This document shows positions 32,080-60,747 of a stretch of DNA of 64,000 nucleotides, piece by piece. The notes under the pieces are model-generated. The model ran no database searches. It was not told where the DNA came from and saw only the letters and a program-made list of their open reading frames with translations. The position numbers and the translations under genes are program-made. Position 1 is the first letter of the stretch. Each line of letters starts with the position of its first letter. Source of the DNA: Albula goreensis (lineage: Eukaryota; Chordata; Actinopteri; Albuliformes; Albulidae); the NCBI GenBank assembly GCA_022829145.1, contig CM040746.1, positions 6,415,184 to 6,479,183 of the forward strand, in the 5' to 3' direction.

Positions 32080-32759
32080 CCGTGGTTCTCGATGTCGGTC
32101 TTGGAGACCCACTGTGCACGCTGGTTTTTATTCCAAACACAACTGCACCCCTACAACTTTAACAAGCTATTAATTCTACATAATTGTTCCAGTGTTCATG
32201 CTTTTCATGATTAGAGAGAGATTATTTTTTCATTATTGCTATGCATGTCATAAAGAAAAAGCTCTTATATTCACACTGTGCCATATTGCAGGCAATTGCG
32301 TACAGACAAGTAAAATGTTTTAACTCATATTAAAGACCGGGGTGATTCTGGACACGTGACCACTAAAACTAACCATCTGGCAGATAATGAAGGATTCAAA
32401 GTCAATGCTAATTATAATGAGCCAAATCTGCATTGTGTTACTAAGCATAAGGGAAAAATCAGGAGCTTAATCATGTGTTCAATGACTTAAGAGGGGTATT
32501 GATTCGCCCCAGGCTATAATTTGACCAGGTATAAAAATGTACTCTTTTTGTGTGTTTGCAAAAATCACATAACCACAATGTGAATATAGGAGATTTTTCT
32601 TCATAACATGCATAGCTATAACTGCAAATCTCTCTAATCATGAACAATTGAACCACTCTGAACAACTAGCAGCTTGTTAAGACTCTGGGGTTGCAGTTGT
32701 GGTTTGAATAAAGACCAGCGTACACAGAGGGCCCCCAGGGCGGACGTTGAGACCCACTG
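32080..32759. mobile_element. hAT-like non-autonomous element (680 bp)
   Basis: The left end CCGTGGTTCTCGATGTCGGT is mirrored by the right end, whose complement starts CAGTGGGTCTCAACGTCCGC. Similarity continues for about 75 bp each side (cgctggtttttattccaaac against gtttgaataaagaccagcg). CAGTGG-type termini and imperfect 8-bp flanks (atctattg and ctctactg) are typical of hAT elements. No transposase is present. Confidence 0.65.
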
Positions 32760-32769
32760 CTCTACTGTG

Positions 32770-32775
32770 TTTATT
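32770..32775 (-). terminator. Candidate npas2 polyadenylation signal
   Basis: AATAAA on the minus strand, about 415 bp 3' of the npas2 stop codon and directly beyond the hAT-like element. It is the first canonical minus-strand hexamer I noticed after the stop. Use is unproven. Confidence 0.3.
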
Positions 32776-33188
32776 TTACCATCGTATGAACCAATGAAGG
32801 AGATCGGCTCCCAGGTCAGAGGTCAAAGGTCACCCCCACTTTCCCTGCGCCCGTGTCACACACAAACATACGTCACAAGCACAAAAATACACCCTTTTTT
32901 GATCTTTTTTCTTTTTCTCTAAAAAATATCACAATAAAAATTATAATAAAACAATAACATAAAGGCATTTTGCACCTTATCTGAAGTAAGGCCACTCCTC
33001 CGCTGAAACTTTCCTCTGGATGATTGCCATGTGGTCGCAGTCCGGACCCTAAGAGGGCGCTATCAGGGCTGCATATCTGTGAGAAAGCCCGTGAGGGACA
33101 CTTTTGGGGCAGATGAAAACTTGACAACGTACAAGAAGGAGGCGGTATCAGGGCAGCTGCATGTTTGGGAGGGAGCCAGAGGGGGGCG
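32776..33188 (-). other. npas2 3'UTR region
   Basis: This follows the npas2 stop codon on the minus strand. The part nearest the stop (33052-33188) contains two degenerate copies of a roughly 40-bp unit whose first copy spans the end of the coding region. The rest is unremarkable. Confidence 0.5.
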
Positions 33189-49532
<16,344 letters not shown>

Positions 49533-50885
49533 CCTCAGTCCAGCTGCCGTCCTGCCACTTCCCAGAGGCTGGAGTTTCCCATTCAGACCTGTGGTCCCAT
49601 CTTCCCCGCCCACGCTCCGCCCATGTGTTGCCTATGCTCCGCCCACCAGTGGTCTACCTCCTCCCACTGCTGCTGCTTGCACTACTGAGGACCTCAATCT
49701 GTAGAGAGAGAGAAAAAAACACACAAACAAGTGTTACATTTCCACTGGAGCTTTCAACACCAACCACAGGAGCACTTTCTTTAGCCCTACCAAGCGCTTA
49801 CCCTGAATTCAGTTTTCTAACTTAGTTTCCATGGTAACAGTGAGGAAGCTAAGCCTATACTACACTGACACAGACAGAGCACTACTGGGGGAGATCACAT
49901 TAAATTCCTGCAAAAAGGTGCTTTTTTTGGATTTATTTTTTTAAGAAGACTGGAAAGTTCACCCTCCCTAGGTATTTAGGTTTATTTCGGAAAGTCGGAT
50001 GGTGGACAGAAAGGGTTATATACAACGAGGGACAAAAACACATAAATAAGGTAAAGGAAAAAGAAAAACCCAAATATATTAGACAGCTGAGAGCAATAAA
50101 TGCATAAATGGACTATTTATCAACCACAGACAGCTGTCAGTACTGTACCATATTAAGACTCTAGATCTACTTGTTACATGTGTAGTTTCTTCGAAAGACC
50201 TGTGTTTAAATCTGAAAAATCTTTGTGGCAGAAGTCTACCTGTAGCCACACTACAAATACATGGAGTAAAAAGGTTGTATAGAATCATGCATGCTTCCTG
50301 AAAGCTGCCAATTATCTGGAGTGGGAAACAGATGAAGAATGCTGGTCCTGTGCTGCGCGCTATGATGCTGAATGCAGTAATGTTATGCTGTAAGGCTAGC
50401 ACTGTAACTCTGAATGCTTTAATGTACTCAGCGGTATAATGCTGTGATGATCTATATTCAATGGTTGTGCAAGAATATGACTTTACATCATTTACATTCG
50501 ATTTGGGAATGTGTATTGGTATTACTTTTCATTTCAACAATTATGAATTTTTTTTTATTTTATTTCCTAAAGAGGTTAACAAGCTCCTAGTACTATACAG
50601 ATGGTCCCAGAGTTACGATGGACTGACTTACAATTTTTCAACTTCATGATGATGTGACAGCATCACTTTCAGTTCAGTATTCAATAAGTTACATGAGGTA
50701 CTCAACACTTTACTATAAAATAGGCTTTGTGTTAATGATTTTGCCCAACTGTAGGTTAATGTAAGTGTTCTAAGCATGTTTAAGGTAGAGTAGGTGAGGC
50801 TATGATGTGCGGTAGTTTAAGTGTATTAAATGCATTTTGTTTATCGGGGACCATCTGTATTCTGTTATCACTTCTGTCATTTGGG

Positions 50886-50976
50886 ACTTAAATTCCCTCT
50901 AGGATTTCCTGCACTTTGCATTGTAAGTTTCTCTCTATAACAGCATCTGCTAACTACCTGTAATGTAATGTAATAT
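50886..50976 (+). repeat. SINE 3' tail fragment
   Basis: cattgtaagtttctctctat, then catctgctaactacctgtaa and a taatgtaatg tail, is a diverged copy of the same SINE tail as at 1855. Confidence 0.5.
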
Positions 50977-52332
50977 TCATAATGAAAAGCATTGGGTTGT
51001 ATATGCTGACTCACAGCCACATCAACTAGGCCTACACAATATAAACTAATACTTGCAAATGAAAGTTTGAGAGTATGAAATGTAAGTCTATCATTGGTAA
51101 TAGATATCAATGATTGATAAAACAAATCTACAGCAACAAGATATGTGCAGACATTTTTTTAACTGAGAAAAAAATGACAAATTAAGCAGGCATAACGTGT
51201 CAGTTAGGTAGCCTGTTGTGCTAGTTTTATTACTATTAGCATCACAGATTAGATAGCTAAGTACACCCAAGATAACACACCAGCTCTCTGATTATAGACA
51301 CAGTCAGAACTGAAAGGATGAGTTTCAGTCACAATGAAAGCACGAGAGCAAGATGTAGTCAGAACTACAATAGAGCATTCACACAGATTTGCTGATGCTT
51401 TGGGTTACTGCAGCCCGTTTATATCTAAACCATTTGCCGTATTTTTAATCTGACAAAATGACAGATGGATGTCAGAATTTTCCACCAAACCTTCGAAACC
51501 TGGTAAATCAATGGAAATTCTCACTTCAAGAAACCCCTGTCTATATTGCTATAATGCATTATAATGCTGTACTGCTCTAGGCACTGCAATGTTGGAAATG
51601 CACTGGATGCTATATTGCATTATGATGCTGCATACACTATATTGTTATAATGTGTTATGTTGTAATGCGTTACAATGCTGTAATGCCCTTGAGATTACAG
51701 GCCAATGATTTCATCTGCAAGAGTGTGCAAGCAGCTCAAGCTGTCTAAACAGACAGGTATGACCTTCCCATGTCTGCTGTGCCATCACAGTAGCTGAAAT
51801 GACCCCTAGCTGCTGAACACAGAAGCATGAGAGGGAAGACTTTTCATGGCTTTGCGGCTTCACTGGGTACTGTCATGTTCTAGCTGAGGTCAGAAATGAA
51901 GGAAGCTCTGATCTGGCTGAATTTCAAACCTTTCACTGAACCTTCCACACAGAAAAGTAGGATTCCATGTAAATAACCGCATAGCAACCAAGCGTGATTT
52001 ATAAAGGTTTTATCATTATTACTGTTACAGATAATATACATGTAGGTTTTAATTGAAGACACACACGAATGTGAAGCAGCACACCAAAACTGCCCTGTTC
52101 TGAACTACCCAACCTCTATACAATATGCACAATAATATTCCCCTTCATTAGACTGTACGCTATATCCAATAACATGGCCGCATCCTGTTGCTCTGTGTAA
52201 GTTATGACTTTTACACTTGCCAAACCTGCTAAAGTGACTCTGCTGAGTGCTCCATCTCACTCCGATGGTAACATCCATGTCATTCATAGTCATTCATATG
52301 AATAGGTCTAGGGTACTGAGCAGGTCCACTCC

Positions 52333-52427
52333 AAGTATCATTTGCTTTTGTTAAAAATCAGGCAAGTATCATCTGCTTTTGTTAAAAATCAGGCAAGTAT
52401 CATCTGCTTTTGTTAAAAATCAGGCAA
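52333..52427. repeat. 31-bp tandem repeat, three copies
   Basis: aagtatcatctgcttttgtt, then aaaaatcaggc, three times in direct succession with one T/C difference. Confidence 0.95.
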
Positions 52428-52433
52428 ATTAAG

Positions 52434-52620
52434 GTGTGCCCAGGGCAACAGGGTTCTGGGCTTCAAACTCAGAGGTTGCGGGTTCCATTCTCAGGTAGGG
52501 CACTGCTGTAATACCCTCAAATAAGGCTTAATTGCCTCAATAAATAGCCAGCTGTATAAATGGATAGTGTGTAGAAATGCAAACAGTGTACATCCAGATT
52601 CCTAAAATGTAATGTAATGA
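52434..52620 (+). repeat. tRNA-derived SINE
   Basis: The head contains ggttctgggcttcaaactca and gaggttgcgggttccattct, the B-box-bearing half of a tRNA-derived SINE, followed by a short body and a taatgtaatg tail. The A-box end (gcccagggcaacag) is degenerate. Confidence 0.65.
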
Positions 52621-53560
52621 CATACCTGGTAGTAAAAATCCCTTGATTTGATTTATGAAGCCCTGCAGAAACTGTAGCCCTCCAGGAGCAGGGCAGAATG
52701 GCCCTGCAGGCACTGTGGCCCTCTAGGCCCCTGTAGACTGCTTGAGTTGTTAACCTTATAGCAGACTATAGCAGACATCCCCAGGCTTGGGATTAACAGA
52801 AACCTCAACCAGCTCAATAAATGTGGATTATGCTCTACATATTATAAAGTGCCATCAGCAATCAGCACAGTGACTCATAACTCATTTCCTCCCTGTAATT
52901 TCTGTTTACTCTGGATGAGAAAGTGGCACAGCGGTGAGAAATATTTACATTAGCTGTGAGATGAGTCAGCGCTGATGCACTTTCAACTGTTTTGGACACA
53001 CTTTACAGTACAAAGGAGGTGTACGTTCTAGGCTACACAACCAACATACAACTGTGTCAGGTGAGCACATTAACATGTGAAATGATTTGATTCCACTCAG
53101 AAAGACTCACTCTTTTTTGGCAAATATATATTTTTTTACTTTGTAAAAGGCTCTCAAAGAGGGCTCTTTGCTTCTCTGAGAAAACAAAAAAACCCAAACT
53201 AATTGTCAAAGATCGCAGCTGTCCGAAGTGAATGCAAAGACATGGCTGAACCTTAGCTAACCTGCCATGCTCAGAAGACAACACAATCTGACCAACAACA
53301 TTACAAAGTTTTACAAATTTATTTTGATAGCCTACATAAAAAATAACCAATTCATTGTATATTGTGTGGGTCCATTACTTGCCTCAACCACCAAGAACTT
53401 CACAATTTTAAAATTTTAACAGAAAACAGTAATTTAATTGTTGCAGAATTACACAGTTCATAAAAGTTTGGTGCTTTCAAAATCAGGTGAGGAAGAGTTT
53501 TAACTGACACATCTTATACAGCTGAAATATGATGTGATTTAATAGGATTACACCTGCCTT

Positions 53561-53840
53561 AAGGGTCACCCGCCTAAAGGGTCACCTGCCCTAAGGGTCA
53601 CCCGCCTAAAGGGTCACCTGCCCTAAGGGTCACCCGCCTAAAGGGTCACCCGCCTAAGGGTCACCTGCCTTAATGGTCACCCGCCCTAAGGGTCACCTGC
53701 CTAATGGGTCACCTGCCCTAAGGGTCACCTGGCTTAATGGTCACTTGCCTAAAGGGTCTCCTGCCTTAAGGGTACCCGCCCTAAGGGTCACCTGCCTTAA
53801 GGGTACCTGCCCTAAGGGTCACCTGCCTTAAGGGTCATGT
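53561..53840. repeat. About 15-bp minisatellite (aagggtcacctgccc)
   Basis: Roughly 19 copies of taagggtcacctgcc with cacccgcc variants, partly in a higher-order 28-bp dimer at the left end. Confidence 0.95.
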
Positions 53841-54879
53841 CACCGAGGACAGATGTGTCTCCCAGGCAGCGAAACACACCTGCGCAAGATGCACTGCAGA
53901 TGTTCCAGCTGATATTTTGGGCACAACATGATATGGGACGTTGAAGAGGAGAAAGATCAAAAGCCAATAGCTTTTTAATAGGTCAAACAGCTGGCTGCGA
54001 ACACTTTAAACATGAAAGTGACCTGCATCAGGCAATGGTCCAATCACAGACTGCTTGGGGCCCTGCATTATTTACCTGCACTGAGTCAGTCATGCCACGC
54101 TTCTGAATTTCCTGCGTGGGTCCCAAAGCTTTAAATATGTATCATCCTCTTTTCCTCCTTTACCTCCTTGTCTTCCTCACTTTCCCGGAAGCCAGTCTTT
54201 GTGTCCTCCCCCCCTTCCTGTTTCGTGAGATTGGAGGAGACAAGAGAAGTGAAAACAGCTTGGAACTGTGCTCTGGAACTTAGAGTCAAGTTTCAAGACC
54301 TCACTCATCTCCAATTCTGGGATGCTGGAGGGATGAAGGACACAAAGATTGGTTTTAGCGGATGAGATGAGGTGGTAGTGGAGAAAAGAAATCTCAATTT
54401 TGCTCAAATCTGCTCCCATCCAGACCTTAAATGCCTGAATTTTAATTTAAAGACAAGGACGAATGTTGACTACATCACAGTCACAGTAATTGGTGCAAAT
54501 CGTTGTGAATCTGATTGGTGGCTTCCCGAACCCCTAGATTCTGCCATATTCACCAGTGATCAGAGCATAAGGCTTCTTCAGTCCAACCGTGGGCGGAGCT
54601 ATCATATGCTGCTCACACTTATGAACCAATCATGATATCTCTAACCTTCCAATCACAACACAATGACGAGTTCACGACTTCCATCCAAGACCTCCATGTG
54701 AATCAGTTGCCTCAAGGAAGTCACAACTGGTGTCTTAGGATGCAGCACAAAGCCACTGATTTCCAACAGACGCATACAACGTGTAGAAAAGGAGTTTGTA
54801 AAACTGTAAGCCCTCTGAACAATGAGTTCATAAGTTTATACCTACCTATATAAACATCAGAACTGACTGAACATCCCCA

Positions 54880-57800
54880 GTATCCAAAACAACTGTACAG
54901 GCCATCTGCAATACCTACACTTTCACAATGTAAATGCAGACTATAACACTATGCTGTTACAAAACAGACACATTACAGCCTAACGAAAGTAGCTTGCTTT
55001 GGGCTTATTCTACTTCCAGATTGCCATCATACCTGTCAACTCTTCTGTGTTGCCCCCATTTAAAAACAGTACGCAGCATTGTTTTCGGCACACAAGGATT
55101 GGCATACATAAGTTAGTGTTGTGCTGGCCATCTGCAAAACCTACACTCTTACAGCTCTAATGAGTGATTGCATGTGATTAGCATGTCTGCTACCGTACAA
55201 TGTAAGTGCAGACTATGACACCATGTTGTAACAAAACAAATACATTACAGCCTAAAGAAAATAGCTAGCTTGATGCTACTACACAGAGTTGGCAGGTAAT
55301 GACTGCCAGTCATTAATGCCAGAGCAACATGTTACTTAACCGAGTTAAGACAAGATCAAACAACCGTGAGGATGCCTGTCTGCCAAAGAGATTTGAAAGT
55401 GTTTATTGGAAAAACCAATGGGGAAGCAGGGGAGGAGGGGCAGTTGTGCTGAATACGAGGCTACCGAGAGCTTCCGACCTAATTTCTGGCTAATGCTGAA
55501 TAGATATACACAAAACAGAATCGTTGTAGACAGCATACATCACAAAGCGTCAGAAAACATACTTTTCAAATGTGAAGCAAGACCTATCCAGAGAACTGAA
55601 TGAAATCGCATCTGAGTGGAAAGGGCTATGTACGTTCGACAGGCTCTGTTGCGCTACACGTTTCGGTTATTTAGTTCGTGATTAATTTCTTCTTTCTAGC
55701 ACACCCATAACTCTTGAGTTTGTAATATTTCTCTGCCAACTAAAAAGAAGCCTTTCATAAATGTTCGAGAAAGGTGTTGAAGAACAGGTAAGGTAAGGAG
55801 ACTTGATACGTAGCCCATATTGAGGTAGTCGACCAATGGGGTTTGGGGGTTTGGCGTGGCAGACTCTTGGGGCAAAAAGTTCCACCACATTCGTCAGCGG
55901 CCACATAGCTCAGCGGGTAACGACGCTAGTGCTGTAAGCCACACCTCCTTGGCTCGACCAAATCGAGACAAGAAAGTCGCCCGTGTGCAGTAAGCGAAAA
56001 ACTCCCAGTTCAACCCCCTCTCCCTCAAACGTAAAGCATGAAAAACTCCCAGTTCAACACCCTCTCCCTACATGCAACGAGACGCTACTGCAACGGGCAA
56101 AGCTTCCGAGTTTCCTCACTCAAATGGTACCGTGAACGAGACAAAAACGAGGCACGTGAACGAGACAAGAAAGCCGCCCGTGTGCAGCTAGCAAAACCTC
56201 CCAGTTCAACCCCTCTCCCTCAAAAGTAAAGCATGAAAAACTCCCAGTTCAACACCCTCTCCCTACAAGCAACGAGACGCTACTGCAACGGGAAAGCTTC
56301 CCAGTTTCCTCGCTCAAATGGTACCGTGAACGACAAGAAAGGAAACGTTTTTAGTTTTTTTCTTGATTGAGTGTGTTAAATACAGGTGCTTCCTGTCTAC
56401 ATTCAACTGCAGACATATAAACTGGTTCAAACAGGGACATTAACTGGAATGTGGTCAATAACACTGCTGAATTGAACATCAGAACTGACTGAACATCCCC
56501 AGTATTCAAAAATGAGGTCTCTGAGCCTCCTGGATTTTCCTGGCCACAGTCAGTAAGTGCTTGCACCATTGTCAATAGTTCTGAGTATGTAGGTGGCCTT
56601 GGGTTATTTTTACAATGGTGCTGAGCTGCTTGTGTCTGATGTCCCCTTGACCACTTTGGTCCTTTTCCTTCCATTCCCCCTTCCTTTGACCAGCACTGTG
56701 TGCAGTAAGCGAAAAACTCCCAGTTCAACCCCCAGTTGCTACTGCAACGGGCAAAGCTTCCCAGTTTCCTCGCTCAAATGGTACCATGAACGACAAGAAA
56801 GGAAACGTTTTTAGTTTTTTTCTTTTTTTTTTTTTAAGGTGCAGGTAGATAAGCTGATTGAACGTTCCATATATGTACATATTGACCTAACAATTCTATC
56901 TTTTTAAATATATATATAATAGTACTATTTGATTGATTTGATTCGATTGATACTACAGCTTCAACGAGTGATTGCATGAGATTAGCATGTCTGCTACTGA
57001 ACAATGTAAGTGCAGACTATAACACTATGCTGTTACAAAACAAATACATTACAACCTAAAGAAATTAGCTAGCTTGATGCTACTAACTACACAGAGTTGG
57101 CTAGCAATGGCTGACAGTCATTAATGCCAGAACAACAGGAATATACATAACACAAGGCACAAATTCAAACGAAAACCCACAATGAACTGATTTTAAAAGG
57201 GCTTCTTTCAAGATCAGAGAGCCCGTACTCTGTTACTGTAACAAGAAGCAACATGAACGAACTAGAGGGGCAGAACACTCATAATTTATTAGTTTGTGAT
57301 ATTCAACTTCAAATTAGTTCGGAGACGAGAAGCATGGGATGTTACTCAACAGAGTTAAGACAATATCAGATTTATGATATTATTGAAGTTGGCTGGCATT
57401 AATGACTGTCAACAGCATCAAGCTAGCTATTTTCTTTAGGCTGTAATGTATTTGTTTTGTTACAACATGGTGTTGTAGTCTGCACTTTCATTGTAGTTCT
57501 GATGTCAGTTCTGATGTTCAATTCAGCAGTGTTAATAATCACATTCCAGTTTGGCATCTGCAGCTGAATGTAGACAGGAAACACCTGTATTCAACACACT
57601 CAATCAAATAATAGTTTTTTAAATCTGATCTTGTCTTAACTCTGGTAAGTAACATGTTGCTCTGGCATTAATGACTGTCAGTCATTGCCAGCCAACTCTG
57701 TGTAGTAGCAAAACCTCCCAGTTCAACCCCCTCTCCCTACAAGCAATGAGACGCTACTGCAACGGGCAAAACCTCCCACTTTCATCGCTCAACTGTTACC

Positions 57801-58150
57801 GTCAACAAAAAGAAAAGATTTTTTTTTTTAAAGGTGCCGGTAGAGAAGCTGATTGAACATTCCAGAATGTACGTGCCATATATGTACATACTATATATTG
57901 ACCAAAAATTATATCTTTTTTTAATTGTACTATTTGACTGAGTGCGTCAAATACAGGTGCTTCCTGTCTACATTGAACTTCAGACGCTAAACTGGTTCAA
58001 AAAGGAATGAAAAACTGAATTGAACATCAGGACTGACTGAACATCCCAAGTATCCAAAACAACTGTACAGGCCATCTGCAATACCTACACTGTTACAACG
58101 TAAATGCAGACGAGAACACTATGTTGTTACAAAACAAATACATTGTAATT
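54880..58150. repeat. Nested local repeat cluster
   Basis: At least two interleaved families. Family 1 (aaaactcccagttcaacacc, ctctccctacaagcaacgag, acgctactgcaacgggcaaa) occurs near 55997, 56041, 56197, 56235, 56711 and 57707. Family 2 (gtctgctac, aatgtaagtgcagactataa, ttacaaaacaaatacattac, gctagcttgatgctac) occurs near 54915, 55163, 56966 and 58088, and inverted near 57385-57500. No coding sequence was seen. Confidence 0.75.
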
Positions 58151-59104
58151 GTGTCAAAGCCTCAACAGTGCAGTCAATTAAAAGAAACAACCAAATAAAA
58201 CAGTTTCAAAACACTGCACCGTTAATTCAAAGTGAAACAATTAGAAATGTCTCAAAACACTGGCACAGCTCATATTTCGGAACAATCAAGACAGCTACTA
58301 AACAATTTGCCCGTTGACTCATGGGAATAATGAACTGTTTCAAAACACTTGTGTTGGGGACATCTGCTGGTGAGGTAGGCAAAATATTATTATAAGTTTG
58401 ATTTGAAGAATTGGATATTTGTGTCTGGTTATAAACTATAAAACAGTCCCTCAGATGTCAAAATGGTCCCAGATTCCATCATGCAAGCATCATCTTGTAT
58501 GATATTTCCCCCTCTCATTTCCACATTTAGATGTCAGAAATATATATATATTTTTACTTTTCCCCACAAAGGTATGGTCCTATCTTCCAATTTATGTGAA
58601 CTTCTTGAATGTACAAATATGTTTCTAAGCAAGTGGTACAAATTTTATCTTACAGAATTATACATGTAATTTCCCGAAACAGAAATTACTTTGAATATTG
58701 CAGAAAACTACCGTATATGTTCTCACGAAGGTTATGTGCGTTATTTGTAGTTATTTAATTACTTATGTAGTGTCTTATTCCAAGAAGACCCTGGTCCCAG
58801 CTAATCGAAAATGGACCCATAAGATAGGGGGAAATACTGTATAGGTCATATTTCAGTGGGGTTTGGCATAATGTTATAAAGTTAACATGCCGTTAACATT
58901 CTACCATTCCACTAGGAACAAGTTATGTTACGGTCACAAGGAAACAATTCAGGTAAACAACGTGCAAGGAACATGAAGAAAATAGGTCAAAGTTTCTAGG
59001 AATATTTTATTTAAGGTTCTGACAATGTTCTGACAACCAACAACTGTTAGCTGGGGTATAGCATTCTATGGGATATTTCACTCAAAGTCTTTGAGAGGTC
59101 CATT

Positions 59105-59138
59105 GATGTACAAAAAAAAAAAAAAAAAAAAAAAAAAA
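59105..59138. repeat. Poly-A tract
   Basis: Uninterrupted A run of about 30 bases. No clear SINE or LINE body precedes it. Confidence 0.9.
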
Positions 59139-60367
59139 CCTAACACGAATTCAAGCTTCAGGAAGGCGAACAGTTGCAGTTATTCAGATAGTAGCCTATG
59201 TTTCAAATTACGTCAGAAGCCTTTGAATATTATCAAGGTTATGAACTCCAGACAGCGTGTGCTTGACAGTTTGATAGCCTGTAACATTTAGACACCACCT
59301 CCACACATAGTTATCGTGATTTTATTCACCTTTTCTGTTTTCACTGGGAATTTACGAAACAAGAGAAAACTGCAACAAACATGATAGACAAGAAATAAAC
59401 ATTGTCAATCATGAGTTATTGATTCAACACAGAACATAATTAACTTTTCTTCTGACGCTGTAAACTGTCGGAAACGCTCCACATTTGAGCTTGTCCGTTA
59501 CGTCAAGTAGGAAACGTCATGACGTTGGGAGCGTGCTTCGGTTGGGGCTCCGGAGCAGTGTGCCGAAACACAGCTGCTTCGAATGATTCGACACAGCTTC
59601 GGAGCGCCGTTTCATTTCCCCCATCTCTACTGTAAAGAAGACAGTGCAAATGAAAGGCTTTTATGATCTGTAAGCACCCAGCCTCTCCAAGACGTGGGCT
59701 ATCTTTCATTACCCTGACAAACACATATCAAACCCAACTGTATCTGACCATAAACCGAGAGCATCAAAGTCTACATTTACCAGCAACGATAGAAACCGCC
59801 ACTAAACACACTTCTCTCGCCTCAATTATGAACATAAGACAGTTTCAGCGCATGATTCTTCCACACCACTAATTCTAGCTAAATAAGACAGCGGCAAAAT
59901 GCCAAAAAGTCAACAAGTTTTTCACCTGGCCAGCAGTTAACTTTCTACTGTAGCTTTTTCACTGCAATCTATTTTGCACCAGAATAGGCCAGGTACACTT
60001 AGCAACACTTAGTTGAGTTAGCTGTCCACAGGCAGGCAATGAAGGAACGCGAAATTGATCATTGAAAAGCTGAATTCCCTCCTTGGTTTATGCAAACATG
60101 TTCGATTAGTCAAGCCAATCCGTTACAATAAGAAGTCCCCCGATTTGCAATTAACAAAGCACAGTGAAGAAAGGAGAGAAAAATATTTAGCTTGCGGGAT
60201 ATTCCAGCTGACTACCAAACCAAGTAGCTCGCTGGGCAGGAACTAGCTTGCTAGATACCACTTCCAGCTACAGAAAATTAGTTTGAAAAAAAAAAAAAAC
60301 ATCCCGTGATGTTTGGCTGTCCAGAATGTACAAAATATGCATTATGTGTACGCATAGCAGAACATAC

Positions 60368-60530
60368 CTTAAATTAACTTCTTTTGCAGATTTTTAGTTC
60401 CATGCTTTAGATCGATGCTCTTTTTCCAGTCCAGAATGGAATGCTTTCCACATTAAACGCTGCTGACAGTGTGATCCTGATTTCTCACCAGCAGGACACT
60501 TCCACAAGGAAACAGTAGAGATATGCCAAG
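60368..60530 (-). other. npas2: Candidate non-coding first exon of npas2
   Basis: TTTAAG|GTATGT on minus gives a good donor at 60367. The region upstream (60370-60800) is less AT-rich and contains a RORE. The 5' end is not defined and there is no direct proof of transcription. Confidence 0.35.
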
Positions 60531-60736
60531 CGATCTAAAATGGTGTGAGCTTTAATATTTGCAATTAAGCAAAGATGAAACTCCGAACTATTTCACAACA
60601 AATCAACACAGTAACGTAGGTGTTGTGAATCACACTACAGAAACGCTTGAATGTGTATCTTCTGCTCAAAGCGACCATCCTCCGGAGCCAGATCGTGGTA
60701 AACAGGCTGAGTGAAGCTCACTCTGCGAACGGGGGA

Positions 60737-60747
60737 AAAGTAGGTCA
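60737..60747 (+). promoter_or_regulatory. RORE (ROR/REV-ERB element), candidate npas2 promoter site
   Basis: AAAGTAGGTCA fits the monomeric ROR/REV-ERB consensus WAWNTRGGTCA at every position. It lies about 0.2-0.4 kb upstream of the candidate first exon. Mammalian Npas2 and Clock are known ROR/REV-ERB targets, so the placement is sensible, but chance occurrence is possible. Confidence 0.45.

Larger units (their letters stand above)
49699..60367. other. Presumed npas2 intron 1 (large), repeat-rich
   Basis: No protein-coding gene was recognised between 49699 and 60367. Contents noted separately: SINEs near 50880 and 52434, tandem repeats at 52333 and 53561, and a nested repeat cluster at 54880-58150. 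The intron assignment depends on the distal first exon being real. Confidence 0.4.

Noticed and set aside
53561..53840. Possible CRISPR-like or binding-site array
   Set aside because: The 15-bp units are directly adjacent, with no spacers.
55898..55990. Possible tRNA gene (tagctcagcgggtaa resembles an A-box)
   Set aside because: No acceptor-stem pairing, no proper B-box at the right distance and no anticodon arm could be drawn.
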